Shown here piece after piece: positions 8,161-14,101 of a DNA stretch of 14,101 nucleotides (positions within the stretch are counted from its first letter, which is position 1; every line of letters begins with the position of its first letter). The notes under the pieces were generated by a model. It saw only the letters and a program-made list of their open reading frames with translations, was not told the DNA's origin and ran no database searches. Source of the stretch: JBOGZI01 sp050697275. Its GTDB lineage: Bacteria > Actinomycetota > Thermoleophilia > Solirubrobacterales > 70-9. The stretch covers positions 1-14,101 of the forward strand of contig JBOGZI010000216.1 in assembly GCA_050697275.1 (NCBI GenBank), in the 5' to 3' direction. A program made the position numbers and the translations under genes.

Positions 8161-8173
8161 GCGCCGCAGGCGC
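8161..8173 (-). repeat. Short GC hairpin between glycosyltransferase and kinase genes
   Basis: Immediately after the glycosyltransferase stop, the minus strand reads GCGCC-TGC-GGCGC. This is a perfect 5-bp stem with a 3-nt loop. No T-run follows, so it is not a convincing intrinsic terminator. It could be a processing or attenuation element within the operon, or chance in GC-rich DNA. Confidence 0.3.
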
Positions 8174-9325
8174 TCAGGCCGCGGCGGCCACCCGGATGAA
8201 GTCGGCCACCCTGGCCGTCTCCGTCTCGATCGTGTGAGAGCGCGCCTGCTCCAGCCCGGCCCGGATCAGGGAATCGCGCTGGTCCGGGTCGCGGCCGATC
8301 TGCGCCACGCACTCCGCCATCGCCCCTGGATCACCGGGCGGGGCCAGCAGGACCGCATCCCCGACCGCGGCGCGGATCCCGCCGACGTCGGTTGCGGCCA
8401 CCGGCAGGCCGGCCGCGAAGGCCTCGAAGAGGACCTGGGGCAGCCCCTCAGTCCAGGAGACGTGGAGCAGGGCATGAGCTGCCCGGTACTCCTCCGTGAG
8501 CCCGCGGTCGTGGGGGATGTAGCCGCGGATCTCGGCGGCATCGGCGAGGCCGAGCTGGTCGAGCTTGCGCTGTAGCTGTTCGCGCAGGGCTCCCTCGCCG
8601 CAGATCACCAGTCGCCAGCGGTCGTCAAGCGCCCTGAGGGCAGCCAGCACGTCGGCGAGCGCAAGAGGGTTTTTCTCGGTCTCGAGCCGGCCGACGCTGA
8701 GGGCGAGCAGCTCGCCCGAGTAGTCGCGCGACTCCGCCTCCTCGACGGAAGCGATCTGGTCTACCCGGACCAGGGAGACGGAGATCTCCAGGACCGAGCG
8801 CCCGTGGCGGTATGCATCGGCGAGCTCGGGGCCGACCACCACTATCGGCCAGAGACGGGCGAGCGCCCGGAACCCCGCCTCCATGAGTCGTGCCAGCGTG
8901 ACGGGCAGCCTGCGTCCCGGATAGCGGCTGCGCATGTAGGGAACCAGCTCCTGCCGGACACCGAGCACCACCGCGCGGCCCCGAAGCCTGGCGATCAAGG
9001 CGAAGGGGAAGGCGAGCGGGTGCGGGCCGAGGATCCAGACGCAGTCGAGATCGTCGAGCGCCCGCCAGAACGGCCGCAGCGAGCGCACCATGCTGCGGAG
9101 CGCGAGGAGGGGATTGGAGAGGCTCGGGTAGTGGGGGAGAGGGATCAGCTCGACCGCACCCAGGGGATACCGAGCCGACCCGGCCGGATCGAGCCGTCCC
9201 GTCACCACCACCCGCTCCAGCCGAGGAGCGAGGGCGGCGAGGAAGCGGGCAAACGCTCGCTCGGCGTGCGGCTCGCCGTTGGACAGCGCGTAGACATAGT
9301 CGGTGTAGACGCCGAGTCGGGGCAC
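8174..9325 (-). CDS. Family-4 (GT-B) glycosyltransferase
   Basis: From GTG 9325 this is a 384-residue GT4 protein. It begins with the first Rossmann strand (VPRLGVYTDYVYAL). The donor domain carries SVGRLETEKNPLAL (210-223, with K218), VICGEG (240-245) and the E-x7-E motif: E293, GLPQVLF, E301. PVAATDVGG (308-316) follows. It probably adds one sugar of the repeat unit on the cytoplasmic face; donor unknown. The frame is open to 9481 and has an ATG at 9382, but those starts would lie inside the divergent gene that begins at 9376. The extra residues (SRLRRQHEKYARW) also do not look like this fold. I therefore prefer 9325, where TATGCT ends 6 nt upstream and no Shine-Dalgarno sequence is present, suggesting a leaderless mRNA. 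It is the first gene of the minus-strand block. Confidence 0.88.
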   Translation of the reverse strand: MPRLGVYTDYVYALSNGEPHAERAFARFLAALAPRLERVVVTGRLDPAGSARYPLGAVELIPLPHYPSLSNPLLALRSMVRSLRPFWRALDDLDCVWILGPHPLAFPFALIARLRGRAVVLGVRQELVPYMRSRYPGRRLPVTLARLMEAGFRALARLWPIVVVGPELADAYRHGRSVLEISVSLVRVDQIASVEEAESRDYSGELLALSVGRLETEKNPLALADVLAALRALDDRWRLVICGEGALREQLQRKLDQLGLADAAEIRGYIPHDRGLTEEYRAAHALLHVSWTEGLPQVLFEAFAAGLPVAATDVGGIRAAVGDAVLLAPPGDPGAMAECVAQIGRDPDQRDSLIRAGLEQARSHTIETETARVADFIRVAAAA

Positions 9326-9375
9326 CCAACGAGCATATTTCTCGTGCTGTCGCCGTAGTCGGCTAGCTTGAGGCG
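9326..9375. promoter_or_regulatory. Divergent promoter region with two leaderless-type -10 boxes
   Basis: This 50-bp gap separates two divergently transcribed genes. On the minus strand TATGCT (9337-9332) ends 6 nt before the GTG at 9325. On the plus strand TAGCTT (9364-9369) ends 6 nt before the ATG at 9376. Both match the TANNNT -10 pattern common in actinobacteria. At that spacing transcription would start at or next to the start codon. No good -35 boxes are seen for either side. Neither start has a well-placed Shine-Dalgarno sequence; GAGG before 9376 is too close. The local AT content is higher than in the flanking genes. Confidence 0.45.
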
Positions 9376-11388
9376 ATGCCATCGGTTGCTCCGCGAAGGC
9401 CCGTCGGCCGCCCGATGACGCAAGGCCCGGGTCCCGCCCGCCCGCCCTCGATCCGGCGTCGCCGGGCGACGCTTCCCGCACCGCCGTCGGCCGCGATCCT
9501 GCCCCTCCTCTTCGTCGGCGCGCTGCTTGCCTGGTGGGCCTGGAAGAGCGGTGCCTACTTCGGCGCCATCTTCCTGCCGGGCGCGATCGCGCTGCTGGCG
9601 CTCACCGCGGCGATGCTCCTCTTCGCGCCCTGGCCCGCCGCGCTGCGTGGCGGCGCGCGTCTCGCGCTCGGCTGTCTCGTCGGCCTCGCCGGCTGGACCC
9701 TGCTCTCGATCCTCTGGACGCCCGCCCGGGAGGTGGCCGTAGCCGATACCCAGCGTGTCGTCGCCTACGCCGCCGCTTTCGCGCTCGGCACCTGGACCTG
9801 CCTGCTCCTTGGTCGGCGCATGCAGCTGGCCCTCACTCCGCTGGTGGGTGCGGGAGCGCTGGTGGGAATCGTCACCTTGGGCGTGCTCTGGACCGGCAGC
9901 GACATCAGCGAGTTCCTGGACGAGGAAGCCACCCTTCGGTATCCGCTGGGCTACCGCAACGCGGTGGCCGCCTTCTTCCTGATCGCGCTGTTCCCGACCG
10001 TGGTCCTGGCTGCGTCGCGCGACCTCGATTGGCGCCTGCGCGGCCTCCTGCTCGGCTGCACCACCCTGATGGTCGAGCTCGTCGTGCTCGCCCAGAGCCG
10101 TAGCTCCATCTTTGCCGCGGTGGTGGGGGTCGCGGTGCTGATCGCCGTTCATCCGGCCCGGCTCCGCATCCTCGCCTGGCTCGCACTCCCGCTGATCCCG
10201 GCGGTCCTGGCGCTCCCGTGGCTGCTCGAGGTGTTCCAGACCGGCGCCGGCAACAGCCCTGAGTCCCTGCCGCCCCTGCGCGACGCCTGCGCCGCGATCA
10301 CAGCCACCTCCGTGTTCGGGCTGCTCCTCGGCCTCGCCGTCGCCCGTGCCGAGCCCGCCTTCGCGCTTTCCCCACGGTCAAGCAGGAGAATCGGCGTCGG
10401 CCTGCTCGGGTGCCTCGCGGTGGTGCTGGGGATCGGCATCATCGCCCTGGCTCGTGCCGAGGGCGGCCCAACCGGCTTCCTTGATCGTCACATCGACGAG
10501 ATCAGCGCCGGAACGCCGGACCTGACCGAGCAGGGCAGCCGCTTCGGCTTCAACCTCGGATCGAGCCGCGGGGACTTCTGGCGCGTCGCCGCCGACGATT
10601 TCGCCGCGAACCCCCTGCTCGGAACCGGGGCGGGCGGCTTCCGGTCCAGCTACCTCGCCGACCGGGATGCCAACACCGTTCAGCCCGAGGACCCCCACAG
10701 CATCGAGCTCCTGATGGCCTCCGAGCTGGGATTGCCGGGGGTGCTCTTGTTCGCGCTGTTCGCCGCGGGGGCGACTGTGGGCGTCCTGCGGGCGAGACGG
10801 TTGGGGCCATCGGCGGCCGCGCTCGCCGCGGCGGCGCTCGCGGTCGGCGCCTACTGGCTCGCGCACGCCTCCGTGGAGTGGTTCTGGTCCTATCCGGCGA
10901 TCACGCTTCCCGTTCTGTTCGCCCTTGGCGCGGCGGCGGCGCCGGCGCTGCTTCGCCCCTCCTCAGAGGCCCGGCGCCGCTTCCGCCTCCCGCTCGCCGC
11001 CGCCGTAACGCTGCTGGCGCTCTCGATGGTCCCCTTCCTGCTCGCGGAGCGCTACACGAACAGCGGTCTCCGGACCGGCGCCGCGGATCTCGACAGCGCC
11101 TACTCCGACCTGCGGAAGGCGGCTGACCTCAACCCGCTCAGCGACCAGCCACTGGCGGCCGAGGCGGTGATCGCCGAGGCGGCCGGCGATCGCCAGCGGG
11201 CGCTCGCCGCACTCGATCGTGCCGAGCGCCGGGAGCCGACGGAATGGACCCTCTACTACCTCGAGGCGCGCCTGCTCGCTCCGATCGATCCCGATGGCGC
11301 GCGGCGGGCGCTGGAGGAAGCGCACGCGCTCAACCCCAGGGGAGTCGAGGTCGCCGAGTTGGGGGAGGAACTGGGCATCGGCCTCTGA
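9376..11388 (+). CDS. O-antigen ligase/polymerase-family membrane protein with C-terminal TPR-like domain
   Basis: This is a 670-residue protein. After an Arg/Pro-rich cytoplasmic head (1-37) come many hydrophobic helices from about 40 to 555. The Wzy_C-type loop includes GSSRGDFWRVAADDF (395-409), NPLLGTGAGGF (412-422) and PHSIELLMASELGLPG (440-455, with H441). The last about 110 residues (560-670) are soluble, helical and Ala/Glu/Arg-rich, with repeat-like helix pairs such as AVIAEAAGDRQRALAALDRA, resembling TPR units. This family either polymerises or transfers lipid-linked glycans outside the membrane. The minus-strand block already has a 439-residue relative, so this one may be the ligase or a second polymerase. 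I use ATG 9376, 6 nt after a TANNNT box. ATG 9415 (residue 14) is possible, but I see no better ribosome site there. Confidence 0.85.
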   Translation: MPSVAPRRPVGRPMTQGPGPARPPSIRRRRATLPAPPSAAILPLLFVGALLAWWAWKSGAYFGAIFLPGAIALLALTAAMLLFAPWPAALRGGARLALGCLVGLAGWTLLSILWTPAREVAVADTQRVVAYAAAFALGTWTCLLLGRRMQLALTPLVGAGALVGIVTLGVLWTGSDISEFLDEEATLRYPLGYRNAVAAFFLIALFPTVVLAASRDLDWRLRGLLLGCTTLMVELVVLAQSRSSIFAAVVGVAVLIAVHPARLRILAWLALPLIPAVLALPWLLEVFQTGAGNSPESLPPLRDACAAITATSVFGLLLGLAVARAEPAFALSPRSSRRIGVGLLGCLAVVLGIGIIALARAEGGPTGFLDRHIDEISAGTPDLTEQGSRFGFNLGSSRGDFWRVAADDFAANPLLGTGAGGFRSSYLADRDANTVQPEDPHSIELLMASELGLPGVLLFALFAAGATVGVLRARRLGPSAAALAAAALAVGAYWLAHASVEWFWSYPAITLPVLFALGAAAAPALLRPSSEARRRFRLPLAAAVTLLALSMVPFLLAERYTNSGLRTGAADLDSAYSDLRKAADLNPLSDQPLAAEAVIAEAAGDRQRALAALDRAERREPTEWTLYYLEARLLAPIDPDGARRALEEAHALNPRGVEVAELGEELGIGL

Positions 11389-11451
11389 GCCAGGCACGAT
11401 TCAACGAATGTCCAGGGTTGGGCGATCCATTTCCTACGGCTTACTACGGAT

Positions 11452-11479
11452 TTGCGAGGCCCCAGCTTCGATCTATCAT
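11452..11479 (+). promoter_or_regulatory. Probable promoter for the LPXTG protein/priming transferase pair
   Basis: TTGCGA (11452-11457) and TATCAT (11474-11479) are separated by 16 nt. They match TTGACA at 4 of 6 and TATAAT at 5 of 6 positions. They lie in the most AT-rich stretch of the window, 64 nt after the upstream stop. A transcript starting near 11486 would have a leader of about 120 nt before the ATG at 11608. Confidence 0.5.
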
Positions 11480-11501
11480 CAACGGACGAACAGGAGCCGA
11501 T

Positions 11502-11557
11502 ACCGGCGCGATCGCCACAGCAAGGGGATGAGTGCGGTGTTAAAGGAAGGCGCCGGT
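11502..11557 (+). repeat. Inverted repeat in the 5' leader of the LPXTG gene
   Basis: ACCGGCGC (11502-11509) and GCGCCGGT (11550-11557) are perfect complements, flanked by one possible U-G pair, and enclose a 40-nt loop. The loop carries AAGGGG and a potential small start. The element is downstream of the proposed promoter, so it would be in RNA. It matches no riboswitch consensus I can recall. An RNA structure that affects translation is possible but unproven. Confidence 0.35.
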
Positions 11558-11594
11558 GCGGACGATGATGCGTTCGAGGCTCTCCAACAGTGAT

Positions 11595-11601
11595 AAGGAA
11601 G
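11595..11601 (+). promoter_or_regulatory. Shine-Dalgarno sequence deciding the LPXTG-protein start
   Basis: AAGGAAG lies 6 nt before ATG 11608, the normal spacing. The in-frame GTG at 11590 lies upstream of this site and cannot use it, so the ATG at 11608 is preferred. Confidence 0.7.
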
Positions 11602-11607
11602 ATCAAC

Positions 11608-11937
11608 ATGCGGAAGTTCACGCGTAGCCGTCTCGGGCTCCTATTCGTCGTGACTGCGGTCGCGGCCCTCGTGGCCGTGCCCGTCGCTCTCGCGCAGGAT
11701 CCGATCAACGACCCCACCTCCGCTCAGTACGACCCGCCGATTTCCGGCACCGCGGGCGGCGCCGCCGGCGCTGCCCAGGGCGGTGGCGCTGCTGGCGGGG
11801 AGGGTCTAGAGAGCAACATCGGCTCGCTTCCCTTCACCGGCATGGACCTGATCATCGTGGCTGGCGTCGCCTTTCTGCTGACGGGCACCGGCTTCGCGCT
11901 GCGCAGGCTCTCCACGCCGCGAGGGCCGCGGGTCTGA
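11608..11937 (+). CDS. Small secreted LPXTG-type cell-wall-anchored protein
   Basis: This 109-residue protein has an N-terminal signal peptide. The n-region is MRKFTRSR, a hydrophobic core covers about 9-27, and the likely cleavage site is after VALA (29/30). The mature part is short: an Asp/Pro-rich start, then a Gly/Ala-rich linker (about 47-67). At the C-terminus is a complete sortase signal: LPFTG at 74-78, a hydrophobic segment at 79-97 and a basic tail (RRLSTPRGPRV). Cleavage between T77 and G78 would leave only about 48 residues on the wall. The role is unknown. Its place directly before the priming transferase, with a 28-nt gap, suggests a link to the polysaccharide, for example as an anchor or a surface spacer. 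No sortase gene is in the window. The start at ATG 11608 is fixed by AAGGAAG 6 nt upstream. Confidence 0.8.
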   Translation: MRKFTRSRLGLLFVVTAVAALVAVPVALAQDPINDPTSAQYDPPISGTAGGAAGAAQGGGAAGGEGLESNIGSLPFTGMDLIIVAGVAFLLTGTGFALRRLSTPRGPRV

Positions 11938-11965
11938 CCAGGCGCCCCTGATCGGGGACATCGCG

Positions 11966-13471
11966 ATGACCGACGCGTCGGCACAGCTCGCTCGCGAGGC
12001 GCCGCCGCGGCGCTATTTCCCGTACGTGACCGGGCTCAGCGCTCAGCGGATCATCGAGGTCGTGGCGCTGCGACTGGCTCCGGCCGCGACCGGGGCCGCG
12101 ATCGTCTACTCGCATCTGGAGTCGGAGTGGCAAGGGCTGCTCGTGTTCGCCTCGATCCTCGCGGTGGTTTCCCTGCTGCGCAGATCCCGCTATCCGCTGC
12201 ATCTGATCCCCTTCGCGTCCGCGGTCCTGTATCTGATTGCCCCCCCGGCGGGCGCCGTCATCGCGATGCTGATCACCTCGCTGGACGGGGACCGCGTCAG
12301 CGATCTCACCGCCGACGAGATGGTGGCGCCGGTGCTCGCGGCCTGGCTTGTCACGGGACTCGGGGCGTGGCTGACGCTTAACTTCCGGCGAGATCGCGAG
12401 GTGCGGATCGGAGTGATCGGCACCCACGAGTTCGCCCGCAGCCTCGAGGCGGAGCTCAAGGCCGTCGGGGTCAAGGGTTATCGCGTGGTCGGCTGCATCG
12501 ACCCCGAGGAGTCATGTGCCACCGACACGGTCGCCGGCGTCCGCTGCTTCGGGTCGATGGTTCTGCTTCGACACACCGTCCTCGAGCATGGTCTGGAGCT
12601 CCTGGTACTGGGCCCGCTGAGTCCCGCTGCGGCCGAGGCCGCGGATCACGAGTTCAAGGGCGCGGGGCCCTCGCGGCTGGATGTCTTCGAGGCTGTGGCC
12701 GAAGGCTGCCTGGACCTGCCCGTCTCGCTGATCGAGGCGGGACAGCTCTACGAGCAGCTCTTCGGCCACGTCCCGCTCGGCACCACGACCTCGGCGTGGT
12801 TCCAGTACCTGCTGCACCCGGACTTCAAGGGGAGCTGGCCGATCTCGAAACGGCTCCTCGACTTGGGCGTGGGCCTGCTGGCGGGGATGATCGCCGCGCC
12901 GATCGTGGCGATCTCGGCGCTGGCAATCAAGCTCTCCGACGGCGGCCCGATCTTCTACCGGCAGACGCGGGTCGGCGCAAGGGGGCACGAGTTCCAGCTG
13001 CTGAAGCTTCGAACCATGCATCGAGATGCCGACGCGGTCGGGGCAGGGGAGGATCAGGTGACGATGGTTGGGCGCCTGCTCAGGCGCCTGCACATCAACG
13101 AGCTGCCGCAGATCTGGCAGGTGCTGAAGGGCGAGATGAGCCTGGTCGGCCCACGACCCGAGATCCCCGACATCGTCGCCTCGCTCGAGGCGCGCTTCAC
13201 CTATTACGACCGCCGGCACCTGCTCAAGCCCGGGATCACCGGCTGGGCGCAGGTGCGCTGCGGGTACTCAGGAACCCTGATCGGCGAGGCGTGGAAGCTA
13301 TGCCACGACCTGTACTACCTGAAGCGACGGTCGCTTTTCTTCGATCTGCTGATCCTGCTCGAGACGACCAGCACGATCGTGGTCCCGGAGCCGATCAATC
13401 GTCCTGACGAGCGGTTCATCGTCAGCGCTCGGAGCGACGAGGAGATTCCCGCGACCCTCGAGGCGACCTAG
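11966..13471 (+). CDS. Large monotopic phosphoglycosyl transferase (WbaP/CpsE-type priming sugar transferase)
   Basis: This 501-residue protein has the long form of the family. Four likely membrane helices lie in residues about 30-140. A Rossmann-like middle domain (RIGVIGTHEFARSLEAEL, 147-164) comes next, then the catalytic domain from about 290. Catalytic-domain landmarks are a re-entrant hydrophobic helix at 297-322, GGPIFYRQTRVG (326-337), KLRTMHRDAD (347-356), GEMSLVGPRPE (389-399) and KPGITGWAQV (421-430). It should transfer a sugar phosphate from UDP-sugar to undecaprenyl phosphate, the first step of repeat-unit synthesis. The Asp-Glu dyad expected in 'DELPQ' reads N378-E379 (INELPQ), an Asn at the catalytic position. 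ATG 11966 has GGGGA 7 nt upstream (11954-11958). Its 3' end overlaps the convergent gene by 50 nt. Confidence 0.92.
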   Translation: MTDASAQLAREAPPRRYFPYVTGLSAQRIIEVVALRLAPAATGAAIVYSHLESEWQGLLVFASILAVVSLLRRSRYPLHLIPFASAVLYLIAPPAGAVIAMLITSLDGDRVSDLTADEMVAPVLAAWLVTGLGAWLTLNFRRDREVRIGVIGTHEFARSLEAELKAVGVKGYRVVGCIDPEESCATDTVAGVRCFGSMVLLRHTVLEHGLELLVLGPLSPAAAEAADHEFKGAGPSRLDVFEAVAEGCLDLPVSLIEAGQLYEQLFGHVPLGTTTSAWFQYLLHPDFKGSWPISKRLLDLGVGLLAGMIAAPIVAISALAIKLSDGGPIFYRQTRVGARGHEFQLLKLRTMHRDADAVGAGEDQVTMVGRLLRRLHINELPQIWQVLKGEMSLVGPRPEIPDIVASLEARFTYYDRRHLLKPGITGWAQVRCGYSGTLIGEAWKLCHDLYYLKRRSLFFDLLILLETTSTIVVPEPINRPDERFIVSARSDEEIPATLEAT

Positions 13472-13901
13472 ACGGGCCCAGCTGGGGCGCTTTCGCCTTC
13501 CCGCCCGGACCGCGCGCGGCTGGGGCCTGAGGGACTTGCAGCGGCACCTCCTGGCCGCTTCCCAGCGGCTGGTCGGCGGGCGGGGAGCTCGACTCGCCGC
13601 CGAGGCTGAAGGCGATCAAGCCGCCGGCGGCGAGGCCCAGCATCGCCACGATGAGCGAACGGCGGTGGCGGCCGGCGAGCGCGAGCATCGCCCGGGCCCT
13701 GTCCGCAGAGGAGCCGAGCCGGACCCTCGGGAAACGGGTGCGCCGGCGGCGCGGCGCCAGGGGCCCGGGCGGCGGCAGGCGCTTGGCGCTGCTCGGCTCG
13801 GCCGTCCGGGAGGCGCCGTTCTGTTCTTCCGATTCCCCCGACTCGGTGAAGGCGATCTCGCCGGAGCGACGAGCGTCTGCTTCGAGTGGCTCCGGTTCCA
13901 T
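13422..13901 (-). CDS. Hypothetical single-pass membrane protein
   Basis: I do not recognise this 159-residue protein. Its first 80 residues are charged and Pro/Arg-rich (cytoplasmic by the positive-inside rule, with RRRRTRFPRVR at 51-61). One hydrophobic helix follows at about 82-101, then a Ser/Pro/Gln-rich low-complexity tail outside. Third codon positions are strongly G/C, as in neighbouring genes, which supports real coding. The start is ATG 13901 with a modest AGGGCGAG about 6 nt upstream. The last 16 or so codons overlap the end of the convergent priming-transferase gene. No catalytic motif is visible. It might be a wall-associated or regulatory membrane protein, but nothing in the sequence settles that. 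Confidence 0.6.
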   Translation of the reverse strand: MEPEPLEADARRSGEIAFTESGESEEQNGASRTAEPSSAKRLPPPGPLAPRRRRTRFPRVRLGSSADRARAMLALAGRHRRSLIVAMLGLAAGGLIAFSLGGESSSPPADQPLGSGQEVPLQVPQAPAARGPGGKAKAPQLGPSRSPRGSRESPRRSER

Positions 13902-13928
13902 CCAGTACTCGCCCTAGGTTACCTGGGG
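13902..13928. promoter_or_regulatory. Short divergent intergenic region
   Basis: Only 27 bp separate the divergent starts at 13901 (-) and 13929 (+). On the plus strand TAGGTT (13915-13920) ends 8 nt before the ATG, a possible TANNNT -10 box for a leaderless or nearly leaderless transcript. It overlaps a CCTAGG palindrome. On the minus strand TAACCT lies 14 nt upstream of the ATG. The assignments are tentative. Confidence 0.25.
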
Positions 13929-14101
13929 ATGCCGGACCGGGAAGGCCCTACGAGCACTCAGTTCGCCTCGACCTTCCCGGCGCGGTTCGCGGCCGTGGTC
14001 GACGAGGCCAGGGGCGCGATGGCGGGAATAGCCGCCAGCGCCGGGAGCAACGGGGGGCTGATCCCTCCCGACGCCCTGCAGCGCCTGCACGAGATCTACA
14101 G
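13929..14101 (+). CDS. N-terminal fragment of an unknown protein (3' partial)
   Basis: An ATG at 13929 opens a frame that stays open to the window edge, showing 57 residues. It begins MPDREGPTSTQF and continues with helical, Ala-rich sequence (FAAVVDEARGAMAGIAA) and a Gly/Pro turn (SNGGLIPPDALQRLHE). There is no signal peptide or membrane segment in the visible part. Codon use has the same GC bias as neighbours. No family is recognisable from this fragment. It is divergent from the small membrane protein, so it may begin a new transcription unit. Confidence 0.5.
   Translation, partial: MPDREGPTSTQFASTFPARFAAVVDEARGAMAGIAASAGSNGGLIPPDALQRLHEIY

Noticed and set aside
9326..9481. N-terminal extension of the minus-strand glycosyltransferase to 9382 or 9481
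   Set aside because: It would overlap the divergent ligase-like gene, and the added residues do not fit the first strand of a GT-B fold, which starts at GTG 9325.
9202..10152. 316-codon minus-strand frame across the divergent region and the ligase-like gene
   Set aside because: It would cross the divergent promoter and two real gene starts. Its composition (Gln/Glu/Arg/His) is that of a shadow frame.
12514..13407. 297-codon plus-strand frame inside the priming transferase gene
   Set aside because: It lies in another frame of a gene with unmistakable catalytic motifs. The product is Arg/Gly/Ala-rich and matches nothing.
13474..13497. CCCAGCTGGG palindrome and GGCG-CTTT-CGCC stem after the priming transferase as an intrinsic terminator
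   Set aside because: The stems are only 3-4 bp with no following T-run, and the sequence is also coding on the minus strand.
1..14101. CRISPR arrays, tRNA/rRNA genes, insertion sequences, toxin-antitoxin or phage-defence modules
   Set aside because: No regularly spaced repeats, cloverleaf-like sequences, transposase motifs or defence-system domains were seen on either strand.

Overview
The window is high-GC throughout, with strongly G/C-biased third codon positions, GTG starts, tight gene overlaps and possible leaderless starts. Together with the protein styles this suggests a high-GC actinobacterium. A deep-branching soil lineage such as Thermoleophilia/Solirubrobacterales is my best guess, made from protein style rather than any marker gene. 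No rRNA, tRNA, CRISPR array, insertion sequence or phage gene was seen.

Almost everything belongs to one surface or exopolysaccharide locus of the Wzx/Wzy type. Block A (+ strand, 1-3662) holds the 3' end of a probable glycosyltransferase, a nucleotide-sugar epimerase/dehydratase, a family-4 glycosyltransferase and a CapK/PaaK-like adenylate-forming enzyme. These genes overlap or are separated by 1-22 nt, so they look like one operon. Block B (- strand, 9325 down to 3669) holds, in transcription order, a second family-4 glycosyltransferase, a fused Wzz-type chain-length regulator/CpsD-type tyrosine kinase, a Wzy-type polymerase and a Wzx-type flippase. Blocks A and B converge with only 6 nt between their stop codons. 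Block C (+ strand, 9376-13471) holds a 670-residue O-antigen ligase/polymerase-like membrane protein with a TPR-like tail. After a 219-nt regulatory-looking gap come a tiny LPXTG-type cell-wall protein and a large membrane phosphoglycosyl transferase that would prime chain synthesis. The window ends with a small unknown single-pass membrane protein on the - strand and the start of an unknown + strand gene.

The inferred pathway is as follows. The phosphoglycosyl transferase loads the first sugar phosphate onto undecaprenyl phosphate. The two or three glycosyltransferases extend the unit, using sugars supplied in part by the epimerase. The CapK-like enzyme may activate a carboxylic acid for a decoration. 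Wzx flips the unit, Wzy polymerises it, and the Wzz/kinase sets chain length. The second Wzy_C-type protein may ligate the chain or be an alternative polymerase.

The parts most worth a second look are these: the 109-residue LPFTG protein inside the polysaccharide operon, which has its own promoter-like sequence and leader; an Asn where the catalytic Asp of the Asp-Glu dyad is expected in the priming transferase; a polymerase whose best Shine-Dalgarno sequence points at an ATA codon; and a divergent gene pair whose two starts share the same leaderless-type geometry.
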